This document shows, in pieces, positions 1 through 10,173 of a stretch of 64,000 nt of DNA; positions within the stretch are counted from its first letter, which is position 1, and every line of letters starts with the position of its first letter. The notes beneath the pieces were generated by a model that ran no database searches, had not been told where the DNA came from, and saw nothing but the letters and a program-made list of their open reading frames with translations. Source of the stretch: Ischnura elegans (taxonomy: Eukaryota; Arthropoda; Insecta; Odonata; Coenagrionidae); contig NC_060256.1 of NCBI RefSeq assembly GCF_921293095.1, forward strand, positions 89,807,851-89,871,850. Direction: 5' to 3'. Position numbers and translations under genes: made by a program.

Positions 1-480
1 ATAGGGGCCCGCCTTGAAATCGGCCTTGAGCACTAGCGTTTCCCAATTCTTTCGCCCTCGTGGGGCCCTCCCAGGGTTGAGAAATATGGGATTACGGAAA
101 CTGAACAGTGGGAAGCATTCGCTTGGGAGAGCAAGATTTCACCAAAACGAAGGCCCGTCAAGGACTTGAAAGGACCCAGAAATTCGCATGAGTCACGAAG
201 GTCACTGCCCACTCTGGTCAAATATTGGGAGCGGGAAGATAAGTAAATTCTGTGGAATTCCGCCGTGGTCTGGCATTGGAAACTATGATTCTGCCTCTTA
301 TCTTTCGGGATATACCATTAGCTAGATATTCCTTTTCAACCCACTGCCTACCAGAGGGGTCTTCATTTGTTCCGCAAGCCTGGCTTAGTGCCAGCTTAAC
401 AATGTCTGGTTGGCGTTAACCGGAACACGATACAGCAGTAACCGTAGCTTTAATCCATTATAACCCAATAGCCTTCTGTC
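1..480. other. Gene-free stretch, nothing recognised
   Basis: A 62-codon minus-strand open frame (33-221) has no recognisable domain. The start of the window is slightly GC-richer than what follows and may be part of an unidentified repeat. No gene can be supported. Confidence 0.4.
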
Positions 481-745
481 TTATGTATTCCTTAGTGTAT
501 GTTTCTGAATTTTCCTATTATTTCTAAGAGCATGTTTTGCATGGTCTAGCTTTATAGGCAGATTGCCTTCGTGAGCAGTTGACAAGTTTTGCCTTTGCAT
601 GAATGTGGACACATAATTTGTTAGTATGCGTAAGATTTTTATGACCGTGTGGTGTGCATGTGGAAATCCTCTTGTATGCTGGTGATTGGTCACCCCCTGC
701 CAAACACCTTAGAGGTGGCTCGCTGGGTATTATGCAGATGACGAT
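481..745 (+). mobile_element. LINE 3'-end fragment (same family as the 14.2-17.3 kb LINE)
   Basis: The segment ends in the family's diagnostic 3' tail: CCCCCTGCCAAACACC, then GAGGTGGCTCG, then GGGTATTATGCAGATG. The same ordered blocks end the long LINE at about 17.2 kb and the fragment at about 7.1 kb. Upstream, GTGTGGTGTGCATGTGG also recurs in the other copies. This is a 5'-truncated, non-coding copy in plus orientation. Confidence 0.75.
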
Positions 746-2989
746 GCCCTAAAAAACCTTCACAGCATATGTCTCTCTTTCGACAACGACGGTGATTTCC
801 AAAGAAACAAACTCACCCCACTAAGTTCTGGTGCCTTGCCCACAGCGTCATCAATCTGACTACCACATCCGCCTTCTACGACAATACTAATGCGCAGAGG
901 AGATGATGAGACGAAAGTTTAGTAGGCCACCGCTGCAAGGCCATTCCAGGAGATGGGTTCGAGAGGTGGATAAGAAATTATAAGCCTATGGGTGAATAGG
1001 TTCATAGTTTGTTTGACACGCTAAAATTATGTGCGCATTTATTCATGTTATGTGAAACAGGATTGGATGACCACAAAAAAGCATACTGTTGAAGACGCCT
1101 CTACATAAATCTATTGACTTACCACCATTACGTTACTTTCTAAAATAATTGGAATGGGTTTTCAATTGGACTTAAATATGAGAACCGCCATGCCAGAATT
1201 GGATACCCCACGGGACAGACCAATTTGAAAATTATGAAAAAGGAAATTTGTGGAAAAAATTAAATTGACGTTTCTTTTTTTATGAATGTGACGGGTTAGT
1301 TTATTTACGGAAAATTAATGGGTTTTGCATAAAAATACTGTTTTAAAATGTCGCCACTTGCACGAATCGCGGAATGCCATTCTCACACTGATAATATAAT
1401 TAGCTGAATTTCGAGTATTTTTCCCCTATACGATCCGCCTAATATTAATCTATATGTTTGCAGTTCCTCTGCATTCTAAAACGGTTTTGTAGGAAAATTT
1501 ACTTTTCCCGCGAAGGTCTCAACAGATATATTTATTTTCGTGTCGTTCGTCAAATGGTGCTGCTCTTTCATTGCACTATGTACGTTTTCATAACGACAAC
1601 GTACAATTTATCATTTAATAATTATTCGTCTATTGCACCAGAGGGCGCGTAAATTGAAAATTTTGTTGTTTTTCACCAGTCAATTTTTTTGCAAATGCAA
1701 TCCAGTGTGCTTGATGAGAGCCATGATTGCTGTGATTCTATCAAATAAGAATAGATCATGCTGAAAGCTCCACGGTGGAGAACCCGCAACCCCTAGAAGC
1801 TAATAGAAGGGTGCTCTGTATCTGCGATAGAAAACTTTAGTTATGGCATGGTGGTTGAAAAAACTTCTTTTCTATCTAATCTTTCTTTTTTTTCTATCGT
1901 CAAAAACGTTTGAAAAAGTCGTCGAAATAGTAAGGAGCTGAAGAAAAGTAACCATGTAGAATCCGCAATGAATGAAAGTGACTATTTTTATGCTATATCA
2001 TAATCGTGCTTGTTTGTACGTATCCAGTTAAATAAGTAGATATCACGTTAGAGAAGTTATAAGTTATCATCGAGAATTGATGGAAATTGATGGACAAATT
2101 ATGTGTTACATGGAGAATTCTCTGTCCAATGATAATTATATTGTATGGCGATAGTTATATCTCTTGCTAAGAAAAATTACAGAGAATAATTTTATAAATT
2201 TTTAGAAGATCTGACATTATTTTCTTAACATAATTTTTACTCAACTTACTATGAGAAAAACAATTTTTTAAACCAATTCATCGTTTTATTTCTGGACGCG
2301 AAATTTGATTTTCTTGATTTCTCAGCGTTAATTTTTCTGAAATGAAAGTTCTATCGATCTTGAATGAGCCGCAAACCCCCAGGTGAGCATTGAACTTGTC
2401 ACAGGCCTATTATGCACTCGCGATGGAGGAAATCACCTTGGCAGTGGAACGGAAAAATTATTCCTCTCGTAGTGTCCTCCGAATACATTAAGGTTCAGGT
2501 GTGTGAGGCTAAATTGGCAGCTACGCGGTCACAATTCGAAGAAGATCGGTCCCTCAAAGGGCGTTTTTTTCTAATTGGTAGTGTTCTAATACGGCGGAGT
2601 TACGACCAGAGAAAATGGCATGAGTCTTAGGTTTAATGATGAAATCTTAGGGTGGCTGTAAATATTGAGTATATCAAACGCAAAATTTAACCCAAGGCTT
2701 AAAAGGAAGGCAATGATGTTATGTAAACCGAAATTAAATGTGCCATGAAGTAAATCGAGTTTCCATAATTTGGCTGGCTTATCAACGTCCGCATGCGTAC
2801 TTATCAAGGAACATAAAATAATGAAGATCAAATGGATACAACGTATGAGTAATTCGGAAGTTCTTAGGATAGTAGATAGGTTCTTAGGATAGTAGGAAGT
2901 CTTTCGAAAACTTTGAGTGGAAGACGTAGCAACCTAATTTTCCATATCATAAGACGCGATGGTCTAATAGAAATAATTGTTTAAGGGCA
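746..2989. other. Gene-free AT-rich stretch
   Basis: Only short, unrelated open frames are present (longest about 81 codons). I see no splice-linked coding pattern, domain, tandem array or terminal repeats here. Confidence 0.4.
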
Positions 2990-2997
2990 GTTGAAAG

Positions 2998-3280
2998 CAG
3001 TGGCGTACCTAGGAATACGCTTTGGGGGGGATGAGAGTACCTGGGGGGCAAACCCCCCAGGTACTCCCAAACCCCCCCCCCCCCCCAGACATCGGGGATT
3101 CCCGGAAAATTTTTGAAAAATGACATCATTTTGTCACTTAAAATTTAACTTAAATCATATGCACTTACTGTATATCAAATTTAGACAATTCCTCTAAGTA
3201 ATTTTTTATTTCTCTGAGGCTTGGGGGGGGGGGGGGGGGGGGAGATCTATCCCATCATCCCCCCCATAGTTACACCTCCT
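2998..3280. mobile_element. hAT-type MITE with poly-G/poly-C core and 8-bp target duplication
   Basis: A 283-bp element starts CAGTGGCGTACCTAGG and ends with the imperfect inverse (CATAGTTACACCTCCT). It is flanked by a perfect 8-bp direct repeat, GTTGAAAG, at 2990-2997 and 3281-3288. An 8-bp duplication with a CAG-initiated terminus is the signature of the hAT superfamily. The interior holds a G7 run, a C14 run and a G19 run. It is too short to encode a transposase, so it is non-autonomous. Confidence 0.75.
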
Positions 3281-3435
3281 GTTGAAAGGGATAAACGGCA
3301 GAGGTAAGCCACATATGCGTTGTATAAGGTAGATAATGAAGGATGTAAAGGAGAATAATCATATACGTGTTAAAAGATTAGCAGCTTGGATAATTAAGTG
3401 GATAAATGCATCAAATCAATTAGGAAATTGGAAAA

Positions 3436-3563
3436 GGTCAAGATGGCAATAGTTGCCGACGTTTCGAAGGCCTTCTCTGCCAATTATCATTATGGCGAAT
3501 GAGTAAAATGAGAATGAATTATAGATATGATCGAAACGTTTCACAGCAATGGCCATCTTGACC
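3436..3563. repeat. Inverted repeat, about 35-bp arms (Penelope-terminus-like)
   Basis: Arm 3436-3470 begins GGTCAAGATGGC and contains ACGTTTCGA. Arm 3529-3563 is its imperfect reverse complement, ending GCCATCTTGACC. The spacer is about 58 bp. ACGTTTCG within short inverted arms is common at termini of Penelope-like retroelements, but that assignment is inference. Confidence 0.5.
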
Positions 3564-3579
3564 CGGCCGATTTCCCGAG

Positions 3580-4300
3580 AAGACTCCATCAGCATTGATG
3601 ATGTTGATTAATGATTTTAATACACGTATGGATTTATTTTCAGTCGAGGGAGCCTGCTTGGGGATGGGGATGACTTCTGAGCATGACTGTACACAAGCCT
3701 AATGCACTGAGGGGAAATAGCCTCAGGAGGACCTCCATGGTAAAAAAACATTCAGCCGTGCGTAAACAGGCTCGCAGATGGATAAAATCTCTCCCTTCTG
3801 CCCCCCCACAGAATAATCCAGTTTTTTTAAAATGTACAACTCACCTCAAGGTCGACGGAATTCTCCTAATTTCTGTCTTCCGCAGCCCTCGAGGGGAAGG
3901 TATCCCGGCACCCTCCAGTGGTGGTCTCTCACCCACGCTCCGTTGGAGATTCCCTCAAGCGGAGCACCCGGACACACACTCAGAGCTCACAGCAGGGAAG
4001 TGGCGGTAATGAGATCGGCGGACGGAGATATTTCTACGCACAAGACCGTGGCGATACGAGTGAAGACTCGAAAATGCTCTTGACTGCTCCCGCTGTCTTT
4101 AAACGATCCCGCCCCGTCACTAAAATGTCGGCAGCCGATCGCCGGCAGGGAGGAAGAAGACTGCGTGTTGTCCTTCCTCCTTTTACTCCTCCCCTCCCTC
4201 CCCTTGCGCTCCGCGCCATCTTTCTCCTCCCTCCACCTCGCCTGGCCCATACCCATCCTCTCCTCTTTGGCCTAGTAATGTAGGCATGAAAAGGAAAACA
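3580..4300. other. GC-rich stretch with overlapping open frames, no recognised product
   Basis: Several overlapping frames of 80-120 codons occur on both strands between 3683 and 4309. They have low-complexity, proline/serine/arginine-rich translations and no domain. Open frames on both strands here are explained by GC-rich composition, including pyrimidine runs at 4170-4235. I do not call a gene. Confidence 0.4.
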
Positions 4301-4344
4301 TCGATACAAAATATGTATGAGCTCTTAGGACTTTGCGTGCTATG

Positions 4345-4403
4345 GGCGTAATATTACGCCGCGAGAAATCCATCGATTTTCGCTACAGACGTAATATTAC
4401 GCC
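4345..4403. repeat. Two copies of a 14-16 bp palindrome, (GG)CGTAATATTACG(CC)
   Basis: GGCGTAATATTACGCC at 4345-4360 is a perfect 16-bp palindrome. GACGTAATATTACGCC at 4388-4403 repeats it with one change, 43 bp downstream. Related degenerate blocks (ACGTAATAGTACGT, GTGATATTACGTCA) occur at about 31350-31411. Function unknown. Confidence 0.6.
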
Positions 4404-4769
4404 ATCCTTATTTTTAAATGTCGTAGTTTGCCATTTTTTTAACAAAATGGTAAATATCCTAATCTAACCTATACATAAAAATTAAGAAAAAACGAAAGCT
4501 ACATTCAATCTTTAAAATTATATCTAGCACCTACTGCTCTCATCAAAGGGTGGTTGATAAGAAATAGCAGAAAAGTATTGGAAATAGCCAGCACTGGGGT
4601 GCAGATCTACAGTACCAAGGTCAGCACGGTAAGTGTTAGGTTTTAGGCGGAAATTTCTTTCTTGGAGCGAAACTGCGAGGGATTTGAACTAGCATATGTT
4701 TTTTTTGTATTTTCAGAATCGCAATCGAATTGCCGATTGGTACGAGTTCGGTCCTTGGCCTTTACTAGC

Positions 4770-5319
4770 GTGATTATGCCTATTTTACTGGAGTGTTATT
4801 CGCTTAAGAACTTAGACTATTACCTTGATATTTCCCCAGAAAAATGCGGTGCACCTTTTTTAATATTCACCTGTACAACTCAAACAAAAATTACACATTT
4901 GTGAAAATGCTGAGGTAAAATTTCGAATTTGAGATACATGAAAATATTTACAATACCGTACTCTACTTACCCTAATAATGTCAGGATGATACTCTAACAT
5001 GGATGTACAAGTAATCCGTTCAGAGCAAAGACCGGGATAGTGGGATTGATACGTCAATTTAACAACGACACACGATGCTATGATAAAGTTGTACTCCTGA
5101 ATAGGGCAGACTCCGCAAATATTGCTCGCAATAAATATTTCTTCATCTCAAATTTCCTCTCTACTACCAAGGAGAAGAACCAGGAGATCCTTGGCGTTGT
5201 GGAAACCCCGCAAACTTAAGCGCTTTCATGTTAGGTGCACTGCATTTTTCTGGGGAAATATCAATGTAATAGTTTAAGTTCTTAAACGAATAATACTCCA
5301 GTAATATAGGCATTATCAC
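4770..5319. repeat. Foldback structure with 86-bp arms
   Basis: The arm at 4770-4855 (from GTGATTATGCC to TGCGGTGCACC) is matched in reverse complement by 5234-5319 (from GGTGCACTGCATTTTTC to CATTATCAC) with only a few mismatches. The 378-bp spacer encodes nothing recognisable. The structure is consistent with a foldback or MITE-like element with long inverted arms. No clear target duplication was found. Confidence 0.65.
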
Positions 5320-5356
5320 ACTTGTAATAGGCATATTTCATCTGAAGGGTTTAGAG

Positions 5357-5633
5357 CAGGGGTCATCAACCTTTCTAATGCAAGAGCCAAAAATCGATTT
5401 CACATTGGTTGGAGGGCTAAAATACTTCATGTCACTTTACCACCACATTAATAAAAACATATTTTCAAAGTGCAATAATCTTTATTGATTAAAAAGTTCA
5501 ATCAATCAATGAATGCGATTTTTGCATTATTTATTTTTGAAGAGTGTGACGATATATAATTTATATTTTGTAGCGCGATGCAATATTTTCTTTATCCTCT
5601 AGGGGCCGCAATAAATAGCCGGCGGTCCGCGGG
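5357..5633. mobile_element. hAT-derived MITE fragment (CAGGGGTCATCAACC type)
   Basis: It starts with CAGGGGTCATCAACC, a widespread hAT terminus, and runs to a GC-rich block GGGGCCGCAATAAATAGCC then GCGGTCCGCGGG typical of the opposite subterminal region. The right terminus is eroded. Flanks GTTTAGAG (5349-5356) and TGTTAGAG (5634-5641) look like a degraded 8-bp duplication. It is non-coding. Confidence 0.6.
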
Positions 5634-6227
5634 TGTTAGAGTCTAGAGAATGGCATTCGCTAGCGTGAACATGGTCGGCTGAAAATGAAAAAGTGATAAC
5701 TCGCGTTGTGTTTTGGTTTGCCTTGAGTAGCGCGAGAAATACTTCGCGAACTGTGATTTCAACTGTTTTTCGTTGTCATCAGTGGTAGATTAGAGGCATG
5801 TTAAATATACGAGAGACACCTGCCCATACAGGGTCACCAATGAAGCAAAATAAAAATCCTACGGCCACAAGTATTTTTTGTTTAGCACCTCTGCATTCGA
5901 TAGATTATTCCTCCAAACTTTTCCAAACACTAAATTGAATCAGGTTGGCAACATCGTTACACCTGTCTGTCTCATGTCCTAATTGACACGGTTACGGCGT
6001 ATGCAGAAAAAAATTTCACAACACATATTATTATGAATACAAAATGAATGAACTACCTTTTTTAACGGTTCTCTCTCTCAAAACACACCGTCCGAAGAAG
6101 TATGAAAATGTTATAAAGCTATTTGTTTTGCGTTCCGCGCGTTTCCGGCCTGAAAAATAAAAGTCTCACATTTTTAGAATTCTACTTGCCATCAAGCATG
6201 TTAAACAAAACCCCTAAAGACCGTTTG

Positions 6228-6430
6228 ACACAGGGTACGTGATTACACAATCTCACGTGTGTACGAAGGCGAAGTCAAAATTGCGTCGCCTAAAAGCGGC
6301 GTATTGCGAGAATGCATGCACGTGAGATGGCAAAATAGTCCCTGTTCTAATTTCGTTTGAGCATTCACGCATTCCACGCCATAGAGGAAAATTAATGCAG
6401 TTCAATACCGTGTCCCGTGTAAAACGGCCT
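6228..6430. mobile_element. PIF/Harbinger-like MITE with TAA target duplication
   Basis: A 203-bp element has terminal inverted repeats AGACCGTTTGACAC and GTGTAAAACGGCCT (outer bases imperfect). It is flanked by TAA at 6225-6227 and 6431-6433. A 3-bp TWA duplication with AGGCC-type ends fits PIF/Harbinger. The interior shares the block CCTGTTCTAATTT with the MITEs at about 46.9 kb and 55.6 kb, so they are probably one broad family. Confidence 0.6.
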
Positions 6431-6520
6431 TAACATCCGGTGGCCCAAATATTCGGAATGCACTGTTATAAACTTCACCATTAATTAATGCTCAACCTGT
6501 AGTATCGATTTTCCAGAAAT

Positions 6521-6575
6521 ATCTGCATGATACCCTGCGAACCACTTGTAGTGCGTGTGGCAGGTGATGAGTATT
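6521..6575 (-). mobile_element. Short LINE 3'-tail fragment
   Basis: It carries the blocks ATGATACCCTGCGA, ACCACTTG and GTGTGGCAGGTG, a degraded reverse-oriented version of the LINE family 3' tail. No coding sequence is attached. Confidence 0.5.
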
Positions 6576-6708
6576 TTTCCTCAACAAGCACTTAGGTAAA
6601 TGTTAGTCCCACCACAATGACACGCACAGTTACGTGGCAGTCGTTACCTCACACCCAGCATATTCTACCATTTAAGCTACCTACGAATAAACATGAACAA
6701 AATTAGGC

Positions 6709-7198
6709 ATGCAAAAAAGTTATGCACACATCGACCCTTTAGTACTACTAGACATACGGTTCGGTAATAGATTAAACCTATTAGATACATTCAAGAGCTG
6801 TGACTTTTCTAACGAAGTTAGCCATATCTTACGAACGCCAACATACTACGGTAGTTCAGATCATATAAATAAAATAAGAGCTATAGATTGTAGAACAGAC
6901 AGGTTCAGAATGTCTTTTTTCTACAATCAATAAGAGATTATAACGGCAGCGATAAAACTCATAAAAAGATTGCATGACTTGTAGTGTGGCCTACTAACCT
7001 ATGTAAAACTTGATGCATGTTTCAAAATTTTATTATTATTTCTAACAGCATGTGGTAGTATAATTTGTTAGCATGCGTGACGTTTTTTAGACCGTGTGGT
7101 GTGCATGTGGGGGTCCAATTGCATCCTGGTGATTGATCACCCCCCGCCAAACAGCCTCGAGGTGGCTCGCACGGTATCATGTAGATGTAATTTTGAGT
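6709..7198 (+). mobile_element. 5'-truncated LINE copy: C-terminal coding remnant plus 3' tail
   Basis: An open frame at 6709-6933 gives a 74-residue peptide. Its second half (NRLNLLDTFKS ... VSHILRTPTYYG ... IDCRTDRFRMSFF) is the family's reverse-transcriptase-protein C-terminus and is nearly identical in sense to the minus-strand copy at 12774-13052. It is followed by a 3' UTR and the diagnostic tail ending ATCATGTAGATG near 7195. It is not a functional gene. Confidence 0.75.
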
Positions 7199-7888
7199 AA
7201 AAAATAACCGAGTTTCCAACCCTGCAAAAGGAAGTATTTTTATGTACAAACTGAATTTTTATATGCGCCGTCTACTTACGTGGACAATTTTTGTATGCGT
7301 CGGCCACTTTAAAATTTCTAAACCCCTGAAATTATAATCTAGAGCGCAGCTTATTCCCCCAATCAGGAAGGCCCTTAGTCGACCCGTATTTTGCGAAAAC
7401 TATCCGTCACGCATGTTATTTTTGTATCATGCGGAAATCCGGTCATCGTCTAACCACTGTCGAAGTTGCGCAGTGGAAACCCTGGGCGATTTGCGCGGAA
7501 CCTATTGTCGAGAAAAGGGGGTGACGTCAACGACTGCATCCTCGCCGATTTATACGAAAATTAAAACACGTCGTAAGTTTGGGAAACGGATGGTTTTGGG
7601 GAAGAAAGTTACTATATGTGTCGCATGCGTCCTCCGAGCCAAGGTGTCTGTCGAGACAGCAAGTGGGGAAGGGAGGGGTTGGCGGGGAATTACCGGCTGT
7701 GCGCATGACCATGGCCAACTTTAGACAGGCCGGAACATGGAATTTTGGCAACGCTGTGCCGGGGTCCTATCGTGTTTGTTTGAGAGCATGGCGACTTATG
7801 CGTGAAGAGTATCCGTGTAACCGAAGAAGCATTAAATCTCTTGTTAAAAAGGCAGAACTGGACTTCTTTTGTGGATATCATATTGACT

Positions 7889-8200
7889 AAAGGTACGTAC
7901 AATAGTTTTAAGATAAGTTTTGGGAGCTGAAGGAGGAAAATCACGTTCATTACTTCAAAAGTGTCGCGGTCACATGCCGGCCGGCCATAAATGGTGGGGA
8001 ATTGAGAGTGCAACAATACTGGTTTAAAAGGGGGAACAAGAATTATTTTTCTGTACTTTGTTTTGCCTTACGGTAAGTAAAATAGTTTAAAGATATTATC
8101 AGTGAGTTGTGAGTGGATATTCAACAGTATTTCATCCAAAGCATAGCGTCTGTTGGCGGCCGGCCACGAAGTAACCTTGAGAGTACACAAATGAAACGAG
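7889..8200. repeat. Diverged ~180-bp tandem duplication in the P-like element's subterminal region
   Basis: Two successive stretches share an ordered series of blocks. These are GGTACGTACAATAG versus GGTAAGTAAAATAG, then GGCCGGCCATAAATG versus GGCCGGCCACGAAG, then TTGAGAGTGCACAA-like versus TTGAGAGTACACAA. The unit is about 180 bp, in the left subterminal part of the element. Subterminal repeats often bind transposase in cut-and-paste elements; that role is inference. Confidence 0.5.
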
Positions 8201-8488
8201 GCGTATTTGTCGGGATATAAATGCTGCGTTGTTTTTACAATTTTATTATTCTCGGGTTAACAGTGATTGCTATATTTGGTGTGCCTTATGAATAACTATG
8301 TGTAGTTGTGTTTATAATAACGTCGTATATTATTGAACGACGAATGGCTTCTCGTTTACTCTGTTAATATATGTCTCCAGGTACTGATGTTATTCATATT
8401 TTCCAAACTTATCATGAATGCACTGCTTTTTTTCTGTGATCAGCGAAACTATCTTTATTAATGCAACTTTCCATTGTTTTCATTAAAG

Positions 8489-8799
8489 GGGCCCAAGCGT
8501 TGTTGTGTGCAAATTGCAGAAGCAACTACCTATCCACCAAAAACAAGGGGTATGTGACTGTGTTCCAGTTCACCAAAGATGAACGCAGATGACATAAGTG
8601 GCTGAAGAATATCCCTCGGAAGGATTGGAATCTTTCTTCAAGCGCAACAGTTTGCGTCAAGCATTTTGCTGAGCGGGATATCCTACACCGAGTAACTTAC
8701 ATGAATAAGAACGGTGGAGTGAAAAGTTACGAGTTAGATCGCCTAAAGTTGTCCCCTGGTGCTACTCCCACAGTGTTTCAGGCCCTCTCCTCTTCTTAA
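8489..8799 (+). pseudogene. THAP zinc-finger domain exon with one in-frame stop
   Basis: Reading from a plausible acceptor (TTTTCATTAAAG, ending 8488), the frame encodes a THAP domain. It has CANC (the first two zinc cysteines), VTVFQFTKDERR, HKWLKNIPRKDW, the second zinc pair VCVKHF, then AERDI and a C-terminal PGATPTVF, which matches the AVPTxF box that closes THAP domains. THAP is a C2CH zinc finger that binds DNA in P-type transposases and host THAP proteins. A TGA at 8590-8592, where the family usually has a charged residue, interrupts the domain. Stop TAA is at 8797-8799. It lies inside inverted repeats with a target duplication, so it is most likely the transposase's DNA-binding exon and not a host gene. 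Confidence 0.75.
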
Positions 8800-9615
8800 A
8801 ACTTCTTATTGTGATCAGTGAACCATGAAAATCTGTGAACATAAGTAGATGTACTTCTAAGAAATGAAATCAGGAAATATTGTATGAATCAGTGGAACAT
8901 GAAAAGACTGCTGATGAAATGACAATATATATCTTTATTTCCGAAAGACATGCTAATTTGACATCTGGCCGCCTTCTAATACTGAAGGTACATTGGAAAA
9001 TCAATTGCTACTAAGTGATATGGAATATATAAGTGGTATTTTGAACTAATTCATCTTTCCCTTCCAGGTAAAACTTCTTGTTGTGATCAGTGATCTATGA
9101 AAACCTGTGAACATAAGTAGATAAGATCTTGGAAATGAGATCAACAAATATTTTATGAATCAGTGGAACATGAAAGAACATTGATGAAATGTCAATATTT
9201 GTTCTCGTATCGATAAGGGTACCTTAATTGATATTTATCTGCCGTACTATACTCTAGGTATGTTGAAAATCCAAGGGTACTGAGTGATATCATATATGCG
9301 TGGTATTTTTGAACTAATCCATCTTTGTATTGCAGGTAAAACTCCTTATTGTGATCAGTGAAGCATGAAAATCTGTGGAAATAATTAAATATGAATTATT
9401 TATTGGAGATGAAATGAACGAATATTGTATCAATTAGTGAGAACATGAAAGAACTACTGAGGAAATGACTATATAAGTTCTCATATTGAAAAGACTTAGT
9501 AAATTGACGTCTAGCCGCCATCCAATACAGTAGGTATATTGGAAAATCCATGAGTGCTGAGTGAAATTATGTATATATGTGGTATTTAGAACAACATAAT
9601 AATTTTCTCTGCAGC
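8797..9615 (+). repeat. Tandem array, three ~270-bp units
   Basis: Units are 8797-9068, 9069-9336 and 9337-9615, followed by a partial fourth start at 9616. Each begins TAAAACTYCT, contains GTGATCAGTG, ATGAATCAGTGGAACATGAAA-like and TGGTATTT blocks, and the first three end in a pyrimidine-rich stretch plus CCAG, GCAGG or GCAGC. Identity is roughly 70-80 percent by eye. The joins CCAG|GTAAAA and GCAG|GTAAAA look like a 3' splice site directly abutting a 5' splice site. The array directly follows the THAP exon inside the P-like element. Confidence 0.8.
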
Positions 9616-10012
9616 TAAAACTTCCTTTAGAGTGAACTTTGAAAATTTGGTCTTATAATCAATTATTAAGAACCTGGTGTGGCTACCATTATCGAGATTA
9701 ATTCAATAATTTCCTTTCGTTTGTAAAATTTGATTTGATTTTAATCAGTATTGAGTTATGCGGTAGTATAATGTTATTTGTTGAGACATTTCTCCAATTC
9801 GGAAGTCATTATTATTTCATTATACTGGTCTTGGTGTTTAGAAATATTAGATTGACAATATATTTATCTTCCTTATGGCTTCATATTTTTTACACATTTT
9901 TGTCTAATACATAGAATGTTAAGACTAGTTTTTTTGTTATATCACATAAAGTTTTCTAATTAGCCCTTACATTTGTACTAATCATGTTTTTTTCATCAAA
10001 TTTTTCCATCAG

Positions 10013-10173
10013 ATAATGTGGTGCCTGTGAAACTGATAGCTGTTGCTGGTGACGGTTCATCGGTGAACTTCAAATGGCACGATCTATGGAGGTTGTTTCC
10101 GGCTGAAATTGAAATTAAGAACCTGTGGCAGCTTTTATTTATTCCACTTTCTGGAGTAATATTTATGCTTTGA
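10013..10173 (+). CDS. Possible terminal exon of the P-like element's gene, unknown product
   Basis: A strong acceptor (TTTTTCCATCAG, ending 10012) precedes a frame open for about 53 codons. The translation includes VPVKLIAVAGDGSSVNFKW and a hydrophobic end, terminating at TGA 10171-10173. A polyadenylation signal AATAAA follows at 10274. I do not recognise a domain. It could be the last exon of the transposon gene that starts with the THAP exon, or chance. Confidence 0.3.

Noticed and set aside
3683-4309. Overlapping 80-120 codon frames on both strands
   Set aside because: Low-complexity translations caused by GC-rich, pyrimidine-biased sequence; no domain, no splice pattern.
4345-4403. TAATATTAC, the nicking nonanucleotide of circular Rep-encoding ssDNA virus origins, twice
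   Set aside because: It lies in a self-complementary 16-mer, not in the loop of a hairpin, and no Rep-like coding sequence is nearby; the palindrome explains it.
8489-8799. Host THAP-domain gene
   Set aside because: Located within terminal inverted repeats bounded by a 7-bp target duplication and interrupted by a stop; a transposon origin is more likely.
8797-9650. CRISPR-like or satellite array
   Set aside because: Units are ~270 bp, diverged and only three; no short repeats with unique spacers. Nothing in the window resembles a CRISPR array.
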